NCBI GenBank assembly: GCA_018269075.1
Contig: JAFDVJ010000051.1
Span: 1-55,072, forward strand
Source of the DNA: Acidobacteriota bacterium
GTDB taxonomy: Bacteria; Acidobacteriota; Blastocatellia; Pyrinomonadales; Pyrinomonadaceae
DNA: 55,072 bases
Direction: 5' to 3'
Part shown: positions 41,655-50,066 of the stretch, piece by piece
How positions within the stretch are numbered: position 1 is the first letter of the stretch
Layout: each line of letters starts with the position of its first letter
Made by a program: the position numbers and the translations under genes
Notes under the pieces: generated by a model
What the model was told of the DNA's origin: nothing
The model's input: only the letters and a program-made list of their open reading frames with translations
The model's database searches: none

Positions 41655-44345
41655 ATGGACGCGGCGCGTTTTCAAAAGGTCAAGGACATTTTCGCGGAAG
41701 CGGCGGAGCTTTCGGCCGCGCACCGGACGGCCTTTCTGCGCGCACGGTGCGGCGCGGACGACGAGCTCTACGCCGAAGTCCGGTCGCTGCTCGCGGCCCA
41801 CGACGAGCCGGAGCACCTGATCGAGAAAAACGCCTTCAGTCTGCCGCACGAGCTCGCCGCAAACGGCGCGGCGCCGGTCGCCGCGGATTACGCGGGCAAA
41901 CGGTTCGGCAATTACGAGATCGTCCGCGAGATCGGCCGCGGCGGAATGGGCGCGGTCTTTCTGGCCGAGCGCGCCGACGGCGAATTCAATCAGCGGGTCG
42001 CGCTCAAAATCGTCCGCCGGACGGTTCTCGACGATGAAACCGAACGGCATTTCCGGCGCGAGCGCGAGATCCTCGCGGCGCTCAACCATCCGAACATCGC
42101 GCGGCTTTACGACGGCGGCGTGTCCGACGCGGGCGAAGTTTTTCTGGCGATGGAATACGTCGAGGGCGAAACGCTGCTCGAATATGCCGAAAACAAGGAT
42201 CTTTCGGTCGAACAGCGCCTGAGACTTTTTCTCAAAATCTGCGCGGCGGTCGCCTACGCGCACCGCAACCTGACCGTCCACCGCGATCTGAAACCTTCGA
42301 ATATTCTCGTGACGGGCGACGGCGAGCCGAAACTGCTCGATTTCGGACTGGCGAAAATGTCCGAGTCCGACGATCCGGGAGGCCGGATTTCGGATTTCGA
42401 AACGGAAAATAACGGATCCGAAGGCCCGAATTTCAAATCCCAAATCGAGACGACCGTTTTCCGCGCCTTCACGCCCGCTTATGCATCGCCCGAACAGATT
42501 TTGGGCCGGGCGATCACGACGGCGAGCGACATTTACAGTCTCGGCGTCGTCTTTTACGAGCTTCTGGCGGGCGACAAACCGTTTCATTTCGAAGACAAAA
42601 GTCTCGAAGAGATCATCGATACGCTGACGAACTCGGAACCGAATCCGCCGTCGTCGGCGATGGCGAATTTCAAATCGCGGATTTCGGATTCGAAAAAACG
42701 AAACCCGAAACTGCTCAAAGGCGATCTCGACAGCATCGCGCTCAAAGCTTTGCAGAAAGAGCCCGAACGGCGTTACAAAACGGTCGAGGGCTTGACCGGC
42801 GACATCGAGCGGCATCTGAACGATTTGCCGGTTCTGGCGCGGCCGGCGGGCTTTTCGTACCGCGCGGCGAAATATTTCCGGCGCAACCGGATCGCCGTCT
42901 CGGCGGCGGCGGTCGTGTTTTTGTCGGTCGTCACGGGACTGGCCTTCACGCTCTGGCAGGCGAACGAGACGCGCAAGGAACGCGACCGCGCCGAGCAGCG
43001 GTTCAACGACGTCAGAAAGCTCTCCACCTCGCTGCTTTTTGAGATCGCGCCGAAGATCGAGAATCTGAACGGCACGACCGAGGCGCGGGAGCTGCTCGTC
43101 AAAAACGCCCTCGAATATCTCGATTCGCTGAGCGCCGAGACGCACAACGATATCACTTTGAAGGCGGAGCTCGCCGCGGCCTACGAAAAAGTCGGCGATC
43201 TGCAGGGCAATCCGAACAAGCCGAATCTGTCGGATTTCACGGGCGCCGTTTCGAGTCTGACAAAAGCGAACGAAATCCGCCGCGAGCTTCCGGCAACCGC
43301 CGAGAATCAAATTCTGCTGGCCGGGAATTTTCTTCGATCGAGCGAGGTGCGCTATGTCCAGAACGACGTCAAAGGCGCGATCGGCGATTCCGAAGCGGCT
43401 TTGAGAATCTACGAAAGCCTTGCCCCGAATTCGGACTCTCCCGATATAAAGTTCAGCCTTTTCGAGACGCGCATCAATACCGCGCAGATTTATTCGAACA
43501 TCAATCAGTATAAGACCGCGATTCCGCTGCTCGAAGGAATTCTGGCGGATTTCAAAGAGCTGAACGAAAACGAAAAAAACGTGCGAGTTTTGCGCGTCAG
43601 AGCGGAAACCATCTACGCTAAATCTCTCTCGTGGGACGACCGGCAGGCGGAAGCCGAAGCGCAGATCACGAAAACCGTCGAAGCGGCCGACAGGCTTTTG
43701 TCCGAATTCCCGGACGACGCGTATCTGCGCCAGCAGATCTGGCAGACATTTTCGACGGCTTCGAGCGTTTACGAAAACTCGAAAAATCAAATTTCGTACG
43801 CTTTCATCAGAAAAGCCGCGACCTTAGCGGAATCGGCGGTCGCCGCCGACCCGGCGGATATGCAGTCGAAACAGAATCTGGCCAAATCGTATTCGCGGGC
43901 GGGGTTCAGCAAAATCCTGCTCGGCGATCTTTCCGAAGGACTCGAATACCTGAAAAAATCCGAAAAGATCAGCCGCGAGCTCGTCGAAAAAGAGCCGAAA
44001 AATATCTCGTATCAGAAAGATTTCGGCCGCCTGTATATTCGTTTCGGCGATTTTTACCGCGGGAAGAAGGATTACGCGGCGGCTCTGGAAAATTATCGAA
44101 AATCGGTTTTCTATTTTCAGGCCGTTCAAAAAATGGACGAAAAGGATACGGTCGCCAAACGCGACGCCGCGCAGTCGATGAAGAACGTCGGCGAAATCGA
44201 GGCGCTGCTCGGCCGCAAAGCGGACGCCGCACAGACCTTCCGGCAGGCGCTCGAAATTCTGACCGCGCTCGACGCGCAGAACGCGCTCGCCGAATACGAC
44301 CGCAAGATGATCGCGGACGTTCAGGCGGCGCTTCAGAAATTATAA
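41655..44345 (+). CDS. Transmembrane Ser/Thr protein kinase with TPR-like extracytoplasmic part
   Basis: 896 residues. The kinase domain (about 87-390) has the glycine loop GRGGMG, Lys in VALKIV, catalytic HRDLKPSN, DFGLA and YASPEQ. The N-terminal 80 residues are a helical region usual in this kinase group. One membrane segment (about 415-435, AAAVVFLSVVTGLAFTLWQ) is followed by about 450 residues of helical repeats (YEKVGDLQGNPN, YEKVGD-like pairs, FSRAGF). It should phosphorylate proteins in the cytosol in response to a signal sensed outside. It lies directly after the ECF sigma gene. The activation loop and a loop near 335-350 contain extra residues coded by the GATTTCGG word (ISDFETEN, FKSRISDSKKRNPK). 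Confidence 0.92.
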   Translation: MDAARFQKVKDIFAEAAELSAAHRTAFLRARCGADDELYAEVRSLLAAHDEPEHLIEKNAFSLPHELAANGAAPVAADYAGKRFGNYEIVREIGRGGMGAVFLAERADGEFNQRVALKIVRRTVLDDETERHFRREREILAALNHPNIARLYDGGVSDAGEVFLAMEYVEGETLLEYAENKDLSVEQRLRLFLKICAAVAYAHRNLTVHRDLKPSNILVTGDGEPKLLDFGLAKMSESDDPGGRISDFETENNGSEGPNFKSQIETTVFRAFTPAYASPEQILGRAITTASDIYSLGVVFYELLAGDKPFHFEDKSLEEIIDTLTNSEPNPPSSAMANFKSRISDSKKRNPKLLKGDLDSIALKALQKEPERRYKTVEGLTGDIERHLNDLPVLARPAGFSYRAAKYFRRNRIAVSAAAVVFLSVVTGLAFTLWQANETRKERDRAEQRFNDVRKLSTSLLFEIAPKIENLNGTTEARELLVKNALEYLDSLSAETHNDITLKAELAAAYEKVGDLQGNPNKPNLSDFTGAVSSLTKANEIRRELPATAENQILLAGNFLRSSEVRYVQNDVKGAIGDSEAALRIYESLAPNSDSPDIKFSLFETRINTAQIYSNINQYKTAIPLLEGILADFKELNENEKNVRVLRVRAETIYAKSLSWDDRQAEAEAQITKTVEAADRLLSEFPDDAYLRQQIWQTFSTASSVYENSKNQISYAFIRKAATLAESAVAADPADMQSKQNLAKSYSRAGFSKILLGDLSEGLEYLKKSEKISRELVEKEPKNISYQKDFGRLYIRFGDFYRGKKDYAAALENYRKSVFYFQAVQKMDEKDTVAKRDAAQSMKNVGEIEALLGRKADAAQTFRQALEILTALDAQNALAEYDRKMIADVQAALQKL

Positions 44346-44487
44346 GAGCTGAAACTTTTCGCGGGCTCGCCATAAGCGACCCGTATGGCCGGCCGCGTAA
44401 ACGACCTTTCCCTGAGTCGTTCCTTTGCGGAGCAGGCGCGTTTTTATCCGCCAAATAACTCGGGTTCAAGCCGGTCGGGGGCAAAGT

Positions 44488-45021
44488 TCAAAAGATCGCA
44501 AGTTTCCGGTAAATGAAATAACACGCGAAACAGAACAGCCCGCCGCCGAGCATTCCGATCACCAGCTGATAAAAATCGTCCAGATAACTGAAAGACGTCG
44601 CGGTTTTCGGAAACACCTCTTTGTCGGTCGCTTCGTAAACGTGAAAGCCGTGAGTGAATTTATCGCTCCCGCTGAGCCGGATCGACTGGCGGTCGGCGGT
44701 AATGCGGGTCGCTTCGAAGCGGAAGTAAGCGGCGTCGCGGCGGGCCAATCTGGCGTTATAAAAAGCGACTTTGTCGGGCGGGACGAGAAAAGAATAATCC
44801 GGGTGCCGCTCTTTGAATTCGTTCAAATTGCCGAAAGGGACGACGTGAACGTCGCGTGGGGTGAAGACCAACACCTCGTATTCCGGAGCCGTTTCGTTTT
44901 CCATCGACCATGTATTTCGCTGCTCCTGAAACGGTTCGAACACCAGCACGGCTCCGACGCCGCCCGCGAAAAAATCGAAAATCAACAGCAAAACCAGCGC
45001 GAGCCACGAAATTCTTCTCAT
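44488..45021 (-). CDS. Unknown two-membrane-segment protein, paralogue of the one at 33763-34299
   Basis: 177 residues: membrane segment about 5-27 (WLALVLLLIFDFFAGGVGAV), outer domain with DYSFLVPPDKVAFYN and FHVYEATDKEVFPKT, and a second membrane segment about 150-170 (LVIGMLGGGLFCFACYFIY). Layout, length and the three motif blocks match the other copy, though overall identity looks low. Unlike that copy it follows exonuclease III by 9 bases and is probably co-transcribed with it. Confidence 0.78.
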   Translation of the reverse strand: MRRISWLALVLLLIFDFFAGGVGAVLVFEPFQEQRNTWSMENETAPEYEVLVFTPRDVHVVPFGNLNEFKERHPDYSFLVPPDKVAFYNARLARRDAAYFRFEATRITADRQSIRLSGSDKFTHGFHVYEATDKEVFPKTATSFSYLDDFYQLVIGMLGGGLFCFACYFIYRKLAIF

Positions 45022-45030
45022 AATTCATCG

Positions 45031-45801
45031 TCAGAGATCGAACTCGGCGACGACCGGCGTGTGATCCGAAGGGCGTTCCCAGCCGCGCGGTTCGCGGTCG
45101 ATCCAGCAGGCGACGCATTTGTCGGCGAGCGGGCGGCTCGTCCAGATATGGTCGATCCGCAGGCCCTGATTCTTCGGAAACGCGCCTTCCCGGTAATTCC
45201 ACCACGAAAACTCCTGCAGGTTCCCGTTTTTTTCGCGGAAGACGTCCGTAAAGCCCCACTGTTTGACGTGATGGATCGCGGCGCGCTCGGGTTTCGAGAA
45301 ATGAAGCTTGCCCTCCCACGCCTTGACGCTCCAGACGTCGAGTTCGTCCGGCGCGACGTTGAAATCGCCGCAGAGCAGGACGTTTCCGGTCTTTTCGCAG
45401 TCTTCGTCGAACATCCGGCGAAGCCGCTGCAGCCAGTCGAGCTTGAAGGTGAACTTGTCCGTCCAGAGCTCGGTCCCGTTCGGGATGTAGGTGTTGACGA
45501 TCCGAACGCCGTTGACGGTCGCGGCGATCAATCGCTTCGGCGCGTCGTCGCCGTCGTCGGCGAAGTTTTTCCGGACGTCGGCGAGCGGATATTTCGATAA
45601 AATGGCGACGCCGTTGTAGGATTTCTGGCCCATAAAGGCGGCCTCGTAGCCGAAATCGTTGATCGCGGCGAGCGGAAATTTCTCGTCCGTGCATTTCGTT
45701 TCCTGCAGGCAGAGAACGTCGGTTTCGGTCTGTTCGAGCCATTTGAAGACGGCTTCGAGCCGGATGGCGATCGAGTTTACATTCCAGGTGGCGATTTTCA
45801 T
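45031..45801 (-). CDS. xthA: Exodeoxyribonuclease III
   Basis: 256-residue cytosolic AP endonuclease/3'-5' exonuclease of the ExoIII family, which cuts beside abasic sites and trims 3' ends in base-excision repair. Motifs: IATWNVNS, CLQETKC (metal-binding Glu), GVAILSK, GDFNVAPDELDVW, RIDHIW and SDHTPVVAEF at the end with the catalytic Asp-His. The start at 45801 (MKIATW) is the family start; the frame's earlier Met lies in the repeat array upstream. It could act with the Ogg2 glycosylase elsewhere in the window. Confidence 0.95.
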   Translation of the reverse strand: MKIATWNVNSIAIRLEAVFKWLEQTETDVLCLQETKCTDEKFPLAAINDFGYEAAFMGQKSYNGVAILSKYPLADVRKNFADDGDDAPKRLIAATVNGVRIVNTYIPNGTELWTDKFTFKLDWLQRLRRMFDEDCEKTGNVLLCGDFNVAPDELDVWSVKAWEGKLHFSKPERAAIHHVKQWGFTDVFREKNGNLQEFSWWNYREGAFPKNQGLRIDHIWTSRPLADKCVACWIDREPRGWERPSDHTPVVAEFDL

Positions 45802-45820
45802 ACTCTGTTTTTTATTTTTA

Positions 45821-45970
45821 ACGCGAAGGCGCGAAGACGCCAAGGCGCTAAGATTTTAGGGGCCGGTTTTCGACGGCGAAACGCTTTCGGAGACGACGCG
45901 GCCGGTTCGGCTGAAAATAAATTCCCCTAAAATCCCTTTGCGCCTCTGCGCCTCTGCGTCTCCGCGTTAA
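45821..45970. repeat. GCGAAGGCGC word array and inverse
   Basis: Left arm 45821-45852 (ACGCGAAGGCGCGAAGACGC words) and right arm 45936-45970 (TTTGCGCCTCTGCGCCTCTG words) are complementary in part. They fill the gap between the methyltransferase stop and the exonuclease III start. Confidence 0.78.
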
Positions 45971-45976
45971 AAAAAC

Positions 45977-46912
45977 TCACTTGATCTGCGAATTCCGCTC
46001 GTAAAAAACGCCGTCGGCGAAGCCCTGGATCGTGTTGTCGGTTTCGGCGAGCGCGAGACGCTTCATCGCGAGCAGGCAGTATTTCTCGTCGCGCTCGACG
46101 GCGCAGAAACGGCGGCCGAGCTTTCGGGCCGCGACGGCGGTCGTGCCCGAGCCGGCGAACGGGTCGAGGACGAGATCGTTTTCGTCGGTCGAGGCGAGCA
46201 GGATCTTGGCGAGCAGCTTTTCCGGTTTCTGCGTCGGATGCTCGGTGTTTTCGGGCATCGACCAGAACGGGACGGTCAGATCAGTCCAGAGATTCGACGG
46301 GTGCGTCAGCCGGTAGTTGCCCTCGGTGCTTTTCTCCCAGTCTTTCGGCCGGCCGTTCTCGGTGTAGGGTGCGAGCACCTTGCGGCGCATCTTGACGCGG
46401 TCGAGATTGAACGTGAATTCGTCCGAGACGGTGAAAAACCAGATGTCCTCGGCCGAGTTCTTCCAGTTGCGCCGCGCGCCGCGGCCCTTTTCGCGTTCCC
46501 ACGTGATCCGGTTGCGGAGCTTGAAATACTTCATCCCGACGCGCTGGATCGCGCTCGCCGAGCGCCAGTCGCCGCAGACGTAAACCGAGGCGGTCGGCTT
46601 CAAAAGACGCGCCGCGTCGCGAAGCCACGCGTCGAGCCAGTCCTCGTAGGCGTCGAGCGAGGTCTGCCGGAAGGACTGGTCGCCGAAGTTTTTCGTCAGG
46701 TTGTAGGGCGGATCGGCAAAGAGCAGATCGAACGTCCCGGCCGGCAGCTTTTTGAGCACCCGAAAGGCGTCGCCGCAGACGATCCGGTTCTCGAAATCCG
46801 CGAGCCCGCGCTCGAAGACCAGCCCGCCGCGGTAGGCTTCGATCTCCTCCGCGTCGAGCTCGATCGTCCGGTTGCGCGGCGCGCGTTGTTTCGGCGGATT
46901 TTGAGCGTTCAT
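45977..46912 (-). CDS. Site-specific DNA methyltransferase (DPPY type)
   Basis: 311 residues. Catalytic motif IV is ADPPYNL (about 66-72), preceding the AdoMet-binding motif I DPFAGSGTTAVAA (about 252-264); this order is that of the beta class of N6-adenine/N4-cytosine enzymes. RFCAVERDEKYC follows as motif II. The target is not predictable by eye. No restriction endonuclease is visible nearby, so it may be an orphan methylase with a regulatory or cell-cycle role, as CcrM is in other bacteria; flanking genes (M20 peptidase, ExoIII) are unrelated. No Shine-Dalgarno is evident before the ATG at 46912. Confidence 0.9.
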   Translation of the reverse strand: MNAQNPPKQRAPRNRTIELDAEEIEAYRGGLVFERGLADFENRIVCGDAFRVLKKLPAGTFDLLFADPPYNLTKNFGDQSFRQTSLDAYEDWLDAWLRDAARLLKPTASVYVCGDWRSASAIQRVGMKYFKLRNRITWEREKGRGARRNWKNSAEDIWFFTVSDEFTFNLDRVKMRRKVLAPYTENGRPKDWEKSTEGNYRLTHPSNLWTDLTVPFWSMPENTEHPTQKPEKLLAKILLASTDENDLVLDPFAGSGTTAVAARKLGRRFCAVERDEKYCLLAMKRLALAETDNTIQGFADGVFYERNSQIK

Positions 46913-46923
46913 AAAAACGTATG

Positions 46924-46940
46924 ACAGGCTGTCAGCCTGT
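46924..46940. repeat. 17-bp palindrome ACAGGCTG-T-CAGCCTGT
   Basis: A perfect 8-bp stem with one central base, two bases from the M20 stop codon and 11 bases upstream of the methyltransferase start. It shares ACAGGC/GCCTGT with 4097-4118. Confidence 0.75.
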
Positions 46941-46941
46941 T

Positions 46942-48075
46942 TTACGATTCGAGAATCAGTTTGGCAAGCAGCGTCGCGCGTTTCGGGATGTCTTCGACGA
47001 GGATGTATTCGTCGAGCGTGTGCGCGCCGTCGCCGGCGAGGCCGAGGCCGTCGAGGACGGGAACGCCGAGCGCGGCGACGAAGTTGCCGTCCGACGCGCC
47101 GCCGACCTGCGTTTCGCCGAGCTCGTAATCGAAGCCGGCGGCGATTTTGCGGGCCTTTTCGTAGAGCTTGACGACCGCTTTTGTGCGTTCGAGCGGCGGC
47201 CGGTTGATCGCGCCGATCATTTCGAGCCGAACCCGCTCGTCGAACGGTTTCAGATTATGAAAAGCGCTCTCGACCCGTTCGGCTTCCTTGCCCGAAGTGA
47301 AGCGGACGTCGATCTCGCAGGCCGCTTCGGCCGGGATGACGTTCGAAGTCGTCCCGCCGGCGATCGTGCAGACGTTGACCGTCGTCCCGCGTTTGAGATT
47401 GTTGAGCGTGTGGATCTTCTGGATCTGCCGCGCGATCTCCAAAACGGCCGACGCGCCCTTTTCGGGTTCGAGCCCGGCGTGCGCCGGGATGCCGTGCGTT
47501 TTCAGGATGAACATTCCGGTGCCCTTGCGGCCGGTCTTGACGCGGCCGCCGGCCGACGGCTCGCAGACGAGACAGATCTCGGCGGCGGCGGCCTCGCGCT
47601 CGACGAGCTCCTTCCCGGTGTAGCTGCCGATCTCCTCGTCGCAGCTCAAAAGGATCGTCACCGGGCGCGGCGGCGTCAGCCCGAATTCGCCGAAGGCGCG
47701 CAATACTTCGAGCATCAGGACGATGTTCGCCTTCATATCGAACGACCCGCAGCCGTAGAGCCGGCCGTCCTCGATCCGCGTCGGGTTCTTTTCCTTCGTG
47801 CCGCGCGGGTGGACGGTGTCGGTGTGGCCGAGCAGCAGGACCGGCTTTTGTTCCGACGGAAATGCGCGGACGATCAGATGCTCGCCGTAGCTTTCGGCGA
47901 GGATTCGTTCGATCTTGAAATCACCGGAGATCTTGCGCGCTTCGTCGGCGATCCACGCGGCGGCCATCCGGCTGCCGGCCTCGTCGCGTGAGGGCGATTC
48001 GATCTCGACGAGCTGCTGGATGCGGCGGATGATTCGTTCCTGAGTGTTCTGAAAAAAATCGAGAAAATTTTGCAT
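46942..48075 (-). CDS. M20-family metallopeptidase (glutamate carboxypeptidase-like)
   Basis: 377-residue di-zinc amidohydrolase of the CPG2/ArgE/DapE group. Metal and catalytic motifs: LLGHTDTVHPRG (His and Asp), GSFDMKAN (bridging Asp), CDEEIGS (catalytic Glu), CLVCEPS region, and a dimerisation domain starting HGIPAHAG (His). The last zinc ligand lies in GDGAHTLDE. No signal peptide, so it is probably cytosolic. Substrate not predicted; CPG2-like enzymes remove C-terminal Glu. It lies 29 bases upstream of the methyltransferase gene on the same strand. Confidence 0.9.
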   Translation of the reverse strand: MQNFLDFFQNTQERIIRRIQQLVEIESPSRDEAGSRMAAAWIADEARKISGDFKIERILAESYGEHLIVRAFPSEQKPVLLLGHTDTVHPRGTKEKNPTRIEDGRLYGCGSFDMKANIVLMLEVLRAFGEFGLTPPRPVTILLSCDEEIGSYTGKELVEREAAAAEICLVCEPSAGGRVKTGRKGTGMFILKTHGIPAHAGLEPEKGASAVLEIARQIQKIHTLNNLKRGTTVNVCTIAGGTTSNVIPAEAACEIDVRFTSGKEAERVESAFHNLKPFDERVRLEMIGAINRPPLERTKAVVKLYEKARKIAAGFDYELGETQVGGASDGNFVAALGVPVLDGLGLAGDGAHTLDEYILVEDIPKRATLLAKLILES

Positions 48076-48080
48076 TCATT

Positions 48081-48249
48081 TTTAAGTCTTGAATCGGCTT
48101 TGATCTTTGGTCCTCGATCTTTGGCCTTTGAAATAAAAACCGGGGTCAAAGATCAAAAATCAAAGACCAAAGATCGTCAAAAACTTATCAAGAAACTATA
48201 AGCTATCAATCTTAAGCCTAATTCGGCGCGGATTCAAGACTTCGGACTC
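48081..48249. repeat. Nested word hairpins (AAGTCTTGAATC outside, GATCTTTGG inside)
   Basis: The outer words TTAAGTCTTGAATC (48082) and GATTCAAGACTTCGGACTCT (48231) face each other. Inside, GATCTTTGGTC words (48101-48130) pair with GATCAAAAATCAAAGACC words (48151-48176). Nothing else is seen between the nuclease stop and the M20 start. Confidence 0.78.
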
Positions 48250-49509
48250 TTAAAAGCTGACGTCGGTGATGCCGTTCGCGGCGGCGTAGTCGCGGGCCTC
48301 TTTGGCCGTCTTGAAAACCTTGACGACGTCGTATTCGAACATCAGCGACTGGCCGTCGACGAGAAACGGATACATCGGCCGCTGCTGCATTCCGCGGTCG
48401 GCGGGGCAGAGGTCGAGCAGGCCGATGACATTGCGCGTCGCGGCGGTCGTCGTCGGCGTCGACGGATAGCGCACCTGCCGGATGATTTTGCACGGGATGT
48501 TGTGCGCGGCGTCGACCATCGCGACCGGCGGGCCGAAGATCCGGTTGAGCAGCGCGCCGAGCCGGTAGCCGGCGATCGCGAGCCGCTGTTCGGCGATGCC
48601 GTACGCCATCTTGTTGTAGGCGGCCGAAGGCATCTGGTTGCGGACGAGCGTCTTCGGGTAGAGCTTCGTCGAAGCGATCTCGAAGCTTTCCTTCTGCCAC
48701 GCGTCGAATTTGCCGCTTTCGAGCTGCGACTCCAGCGCGGCGCGCGGGTATTTCTTCATCAGCCCGTCGGCGATCGGCAGCAGGTATTCGGCGTCGCTCG
48801 CGTCGGCGCGGCGCGGGACGGTGCGGACGACGATCGAGTCCCAGTACCAGTGGAGATTCTCGGCCTTGTTGCGCGGCGTGTCCTTCGGCGAGAGCGAGAA
48901 CGTGTTGCCGCCCTGATCGCCTTTCGGCTCCTCGGCGGTGACGCGGCCCGACGCGTGGAGCGGCTGGTGGACGTCGCCGGCGAGATGGAGAATCCAGGCG
49001 AGCGCGATCGCCTTGTCCGCGGGCCTGGCCGAGTCGTCGCGGAGCACCTTGTCGAAATGATACAGCCGCTCGACGACGTTTTCCTTGTCGTTGTCCATCG
49101 GCGGCAGCGTTTCGACCTTGCCGTTCGCGTCGCGCCAGTAGGTGTCGAGATAATGCCATTGACCGTGATGGTACTTGTAGCGGTTTTCGAGCTTGCGGTC
49201 GCGGATGATGTCGGCCCAGTAGGCGGCGATCATAAAGAAGTCGCGCTGTTTGGCGGCCTTCGAGCGCGCGCCGATCGGGTAGGTCGTAAAGTCCATATCG
49301 GGCGGCGTCGGGTAGAGCGCGACGAGATCGGAATCCTCGGGCGCGCTCAAAAGCGTGTCGATCGCCTTTTCGCGCGCGGCGGGCGACATCTGCTGCCACG
49401 CGATGTAGGCGACGATCTTATGACCGGCGTCGTCCCACGCGAGCGCGGGACAGGCGAAAGCGAACAGCAGGATGCTCGAAAGCAGAAACTTCAGGGCGGA
49501 ATTGTTCAT
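48250..49509 (-). CDS. Secreted S1/P1-type zinc nuclease
   Basis: 419 residues with a signal peptide ending at CPALA, so that the mature protein starts WDDAGH. The N-terminal Trp and the following His are zinc ligands in this family. Other ligand motifs are WHYLD, WILHLAGDVHQPLH (Asp/His cluster), GGNTF and NLHWYWDS. S1/P1 nucleases degrade single-stranded DNA and RNA outside the cytoplasm, often for phosphate or nucleotide scavenging. The protein is longer than fungal P1; an additional C-terminal domain of about 100 residues (KIIRQVRYPSTPTTT onward) is unassigned. It is divergent from the small zinc-ribbon gene. Confidence 0.92.
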   Translation of the reverse strand: MNNSALKFLLSSILLFAFACPALAWDDAGHKIVAYIAWQQMSPAAREKAIDTLLSAPEDSDLVALYPTPPDMDFTTYPIGARSKAAKQRDFFMIAAYWADIIRDRKLENRYKYHHGQWHYLDTYWRDANGKVETLPPMDNDKENVVERLYHFDKVLRDDSARPADKAIALAWILHLAGDVHQPLHASGRVTAEEPKGDQGGNTFSLSPKDTPRNKAENLHWYWDSIVVRTVPRRADASDAEYLLPIADGLMKKYPRAALESQLESGKFDAWQKESFEIASTKLYPKTLVRNQMPSAAYNKMAYGIAEQRLAIAGYRLGALLNRIFGPPVAMVDAAHNIPCKIIRQVRYPSTPTTTAATRNVIGLLDLCPADRGMQQRPMYPFLVDGQSLMFEYDVVKVFKTAKEARDYAAANGITDVSF

Positions 49510-49724
49510 TTTTGTCGTTCTCCAGAATCTATTGGGATGATTTTAGCGAATGTCGGGAATTAACTAAAGGCGCAAGGATAAGTTTTACATTTCGCAGGAA
49601 TTTAAACGGGCCGGGACAAATTTTTTTCGCGATCGGTCATCAAAATAATGCAAAAAGGATTTTTTAAAACGTCCTATATAAAGAGGGAGTCGGAAGGACA
49701 GACAACGAGGGAGGTTTAGATTTT

Positions 49725-49979
49725 ATGAGTTTAGTTTTGGAACAGAATCGGATTGCACAGTCGGCATTGAATCGGACCGACAGAGTTTTCGGCGAAAAAA
49801 TCGGCATTATGGGCAAAATCTTCGGCTGCTGGCACAAGGAATTGAGCCGCCCGTTCACGAATCAGAGGTCTTCGTACCGCACCTGTCTCCACTGCGGCGC
49901 GCTCAAGCGCTTCGACACCGAAACATTGAAAACCGTCGGGCCGTTTTATTATCCCCCGACGATCTCGCTCGAACCGTAA
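49725..49979 (+). CDS. Small zinc-ribbon-like protein
   Basis: 84 residues. Cys35, His37, Cys54 and Cys57 (GCWHKELSRPF and YRTCLHCGALKRFD) form a plausible four-ligand zinc site, followed by GPFYYPP. Function unknown; short proteins with this pattern seem to recur in Acidobacteriota. It has a GGGAGG Shine-Dalgarno, an AT-rich upstream region with TATATA at 49675-49680, and its own strong terminator, so it is probably a well expressed single gene. Confidence 0.78.
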   Translation: MSLVLEQNRIAQSALNRTDRVFGEKIGIMGKIFGCWHKELSRPFTNQRSSYRTCLHCGALKRFDTETLKTVGPFYYPPTISLEP

Positions 49980-50026
49980 GGTTCGGGCCGTCGAGCCCCG
50001 GCAACTCCACTTGCCATTTTACCCCG

Positions 50027-50058
50027 AAAGCGTGACTGCCAAAAAAGTCACGCTTTTT
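50027..50058 (+). terminator. Rho-independent terminator of the small zinc-ribbon gene
   Basis: AAAGCGTGACT (50027-50037) pairs with AGTCACGCTTT (50046-50056), an 11-bp stem with an 8-base loop, followed by TTTTTTCTTTTT. Confidence 0.9.
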
Positions 50059-50066
50059 TCTTTTTC

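Noticed and set aside
49981..50020. Riboswitch-like or small RNA sequence after the zinc-ribbon gene
   Set aside because: Only short GC-rich self-complementary words before an ordinary terminator; no known motif recognised.
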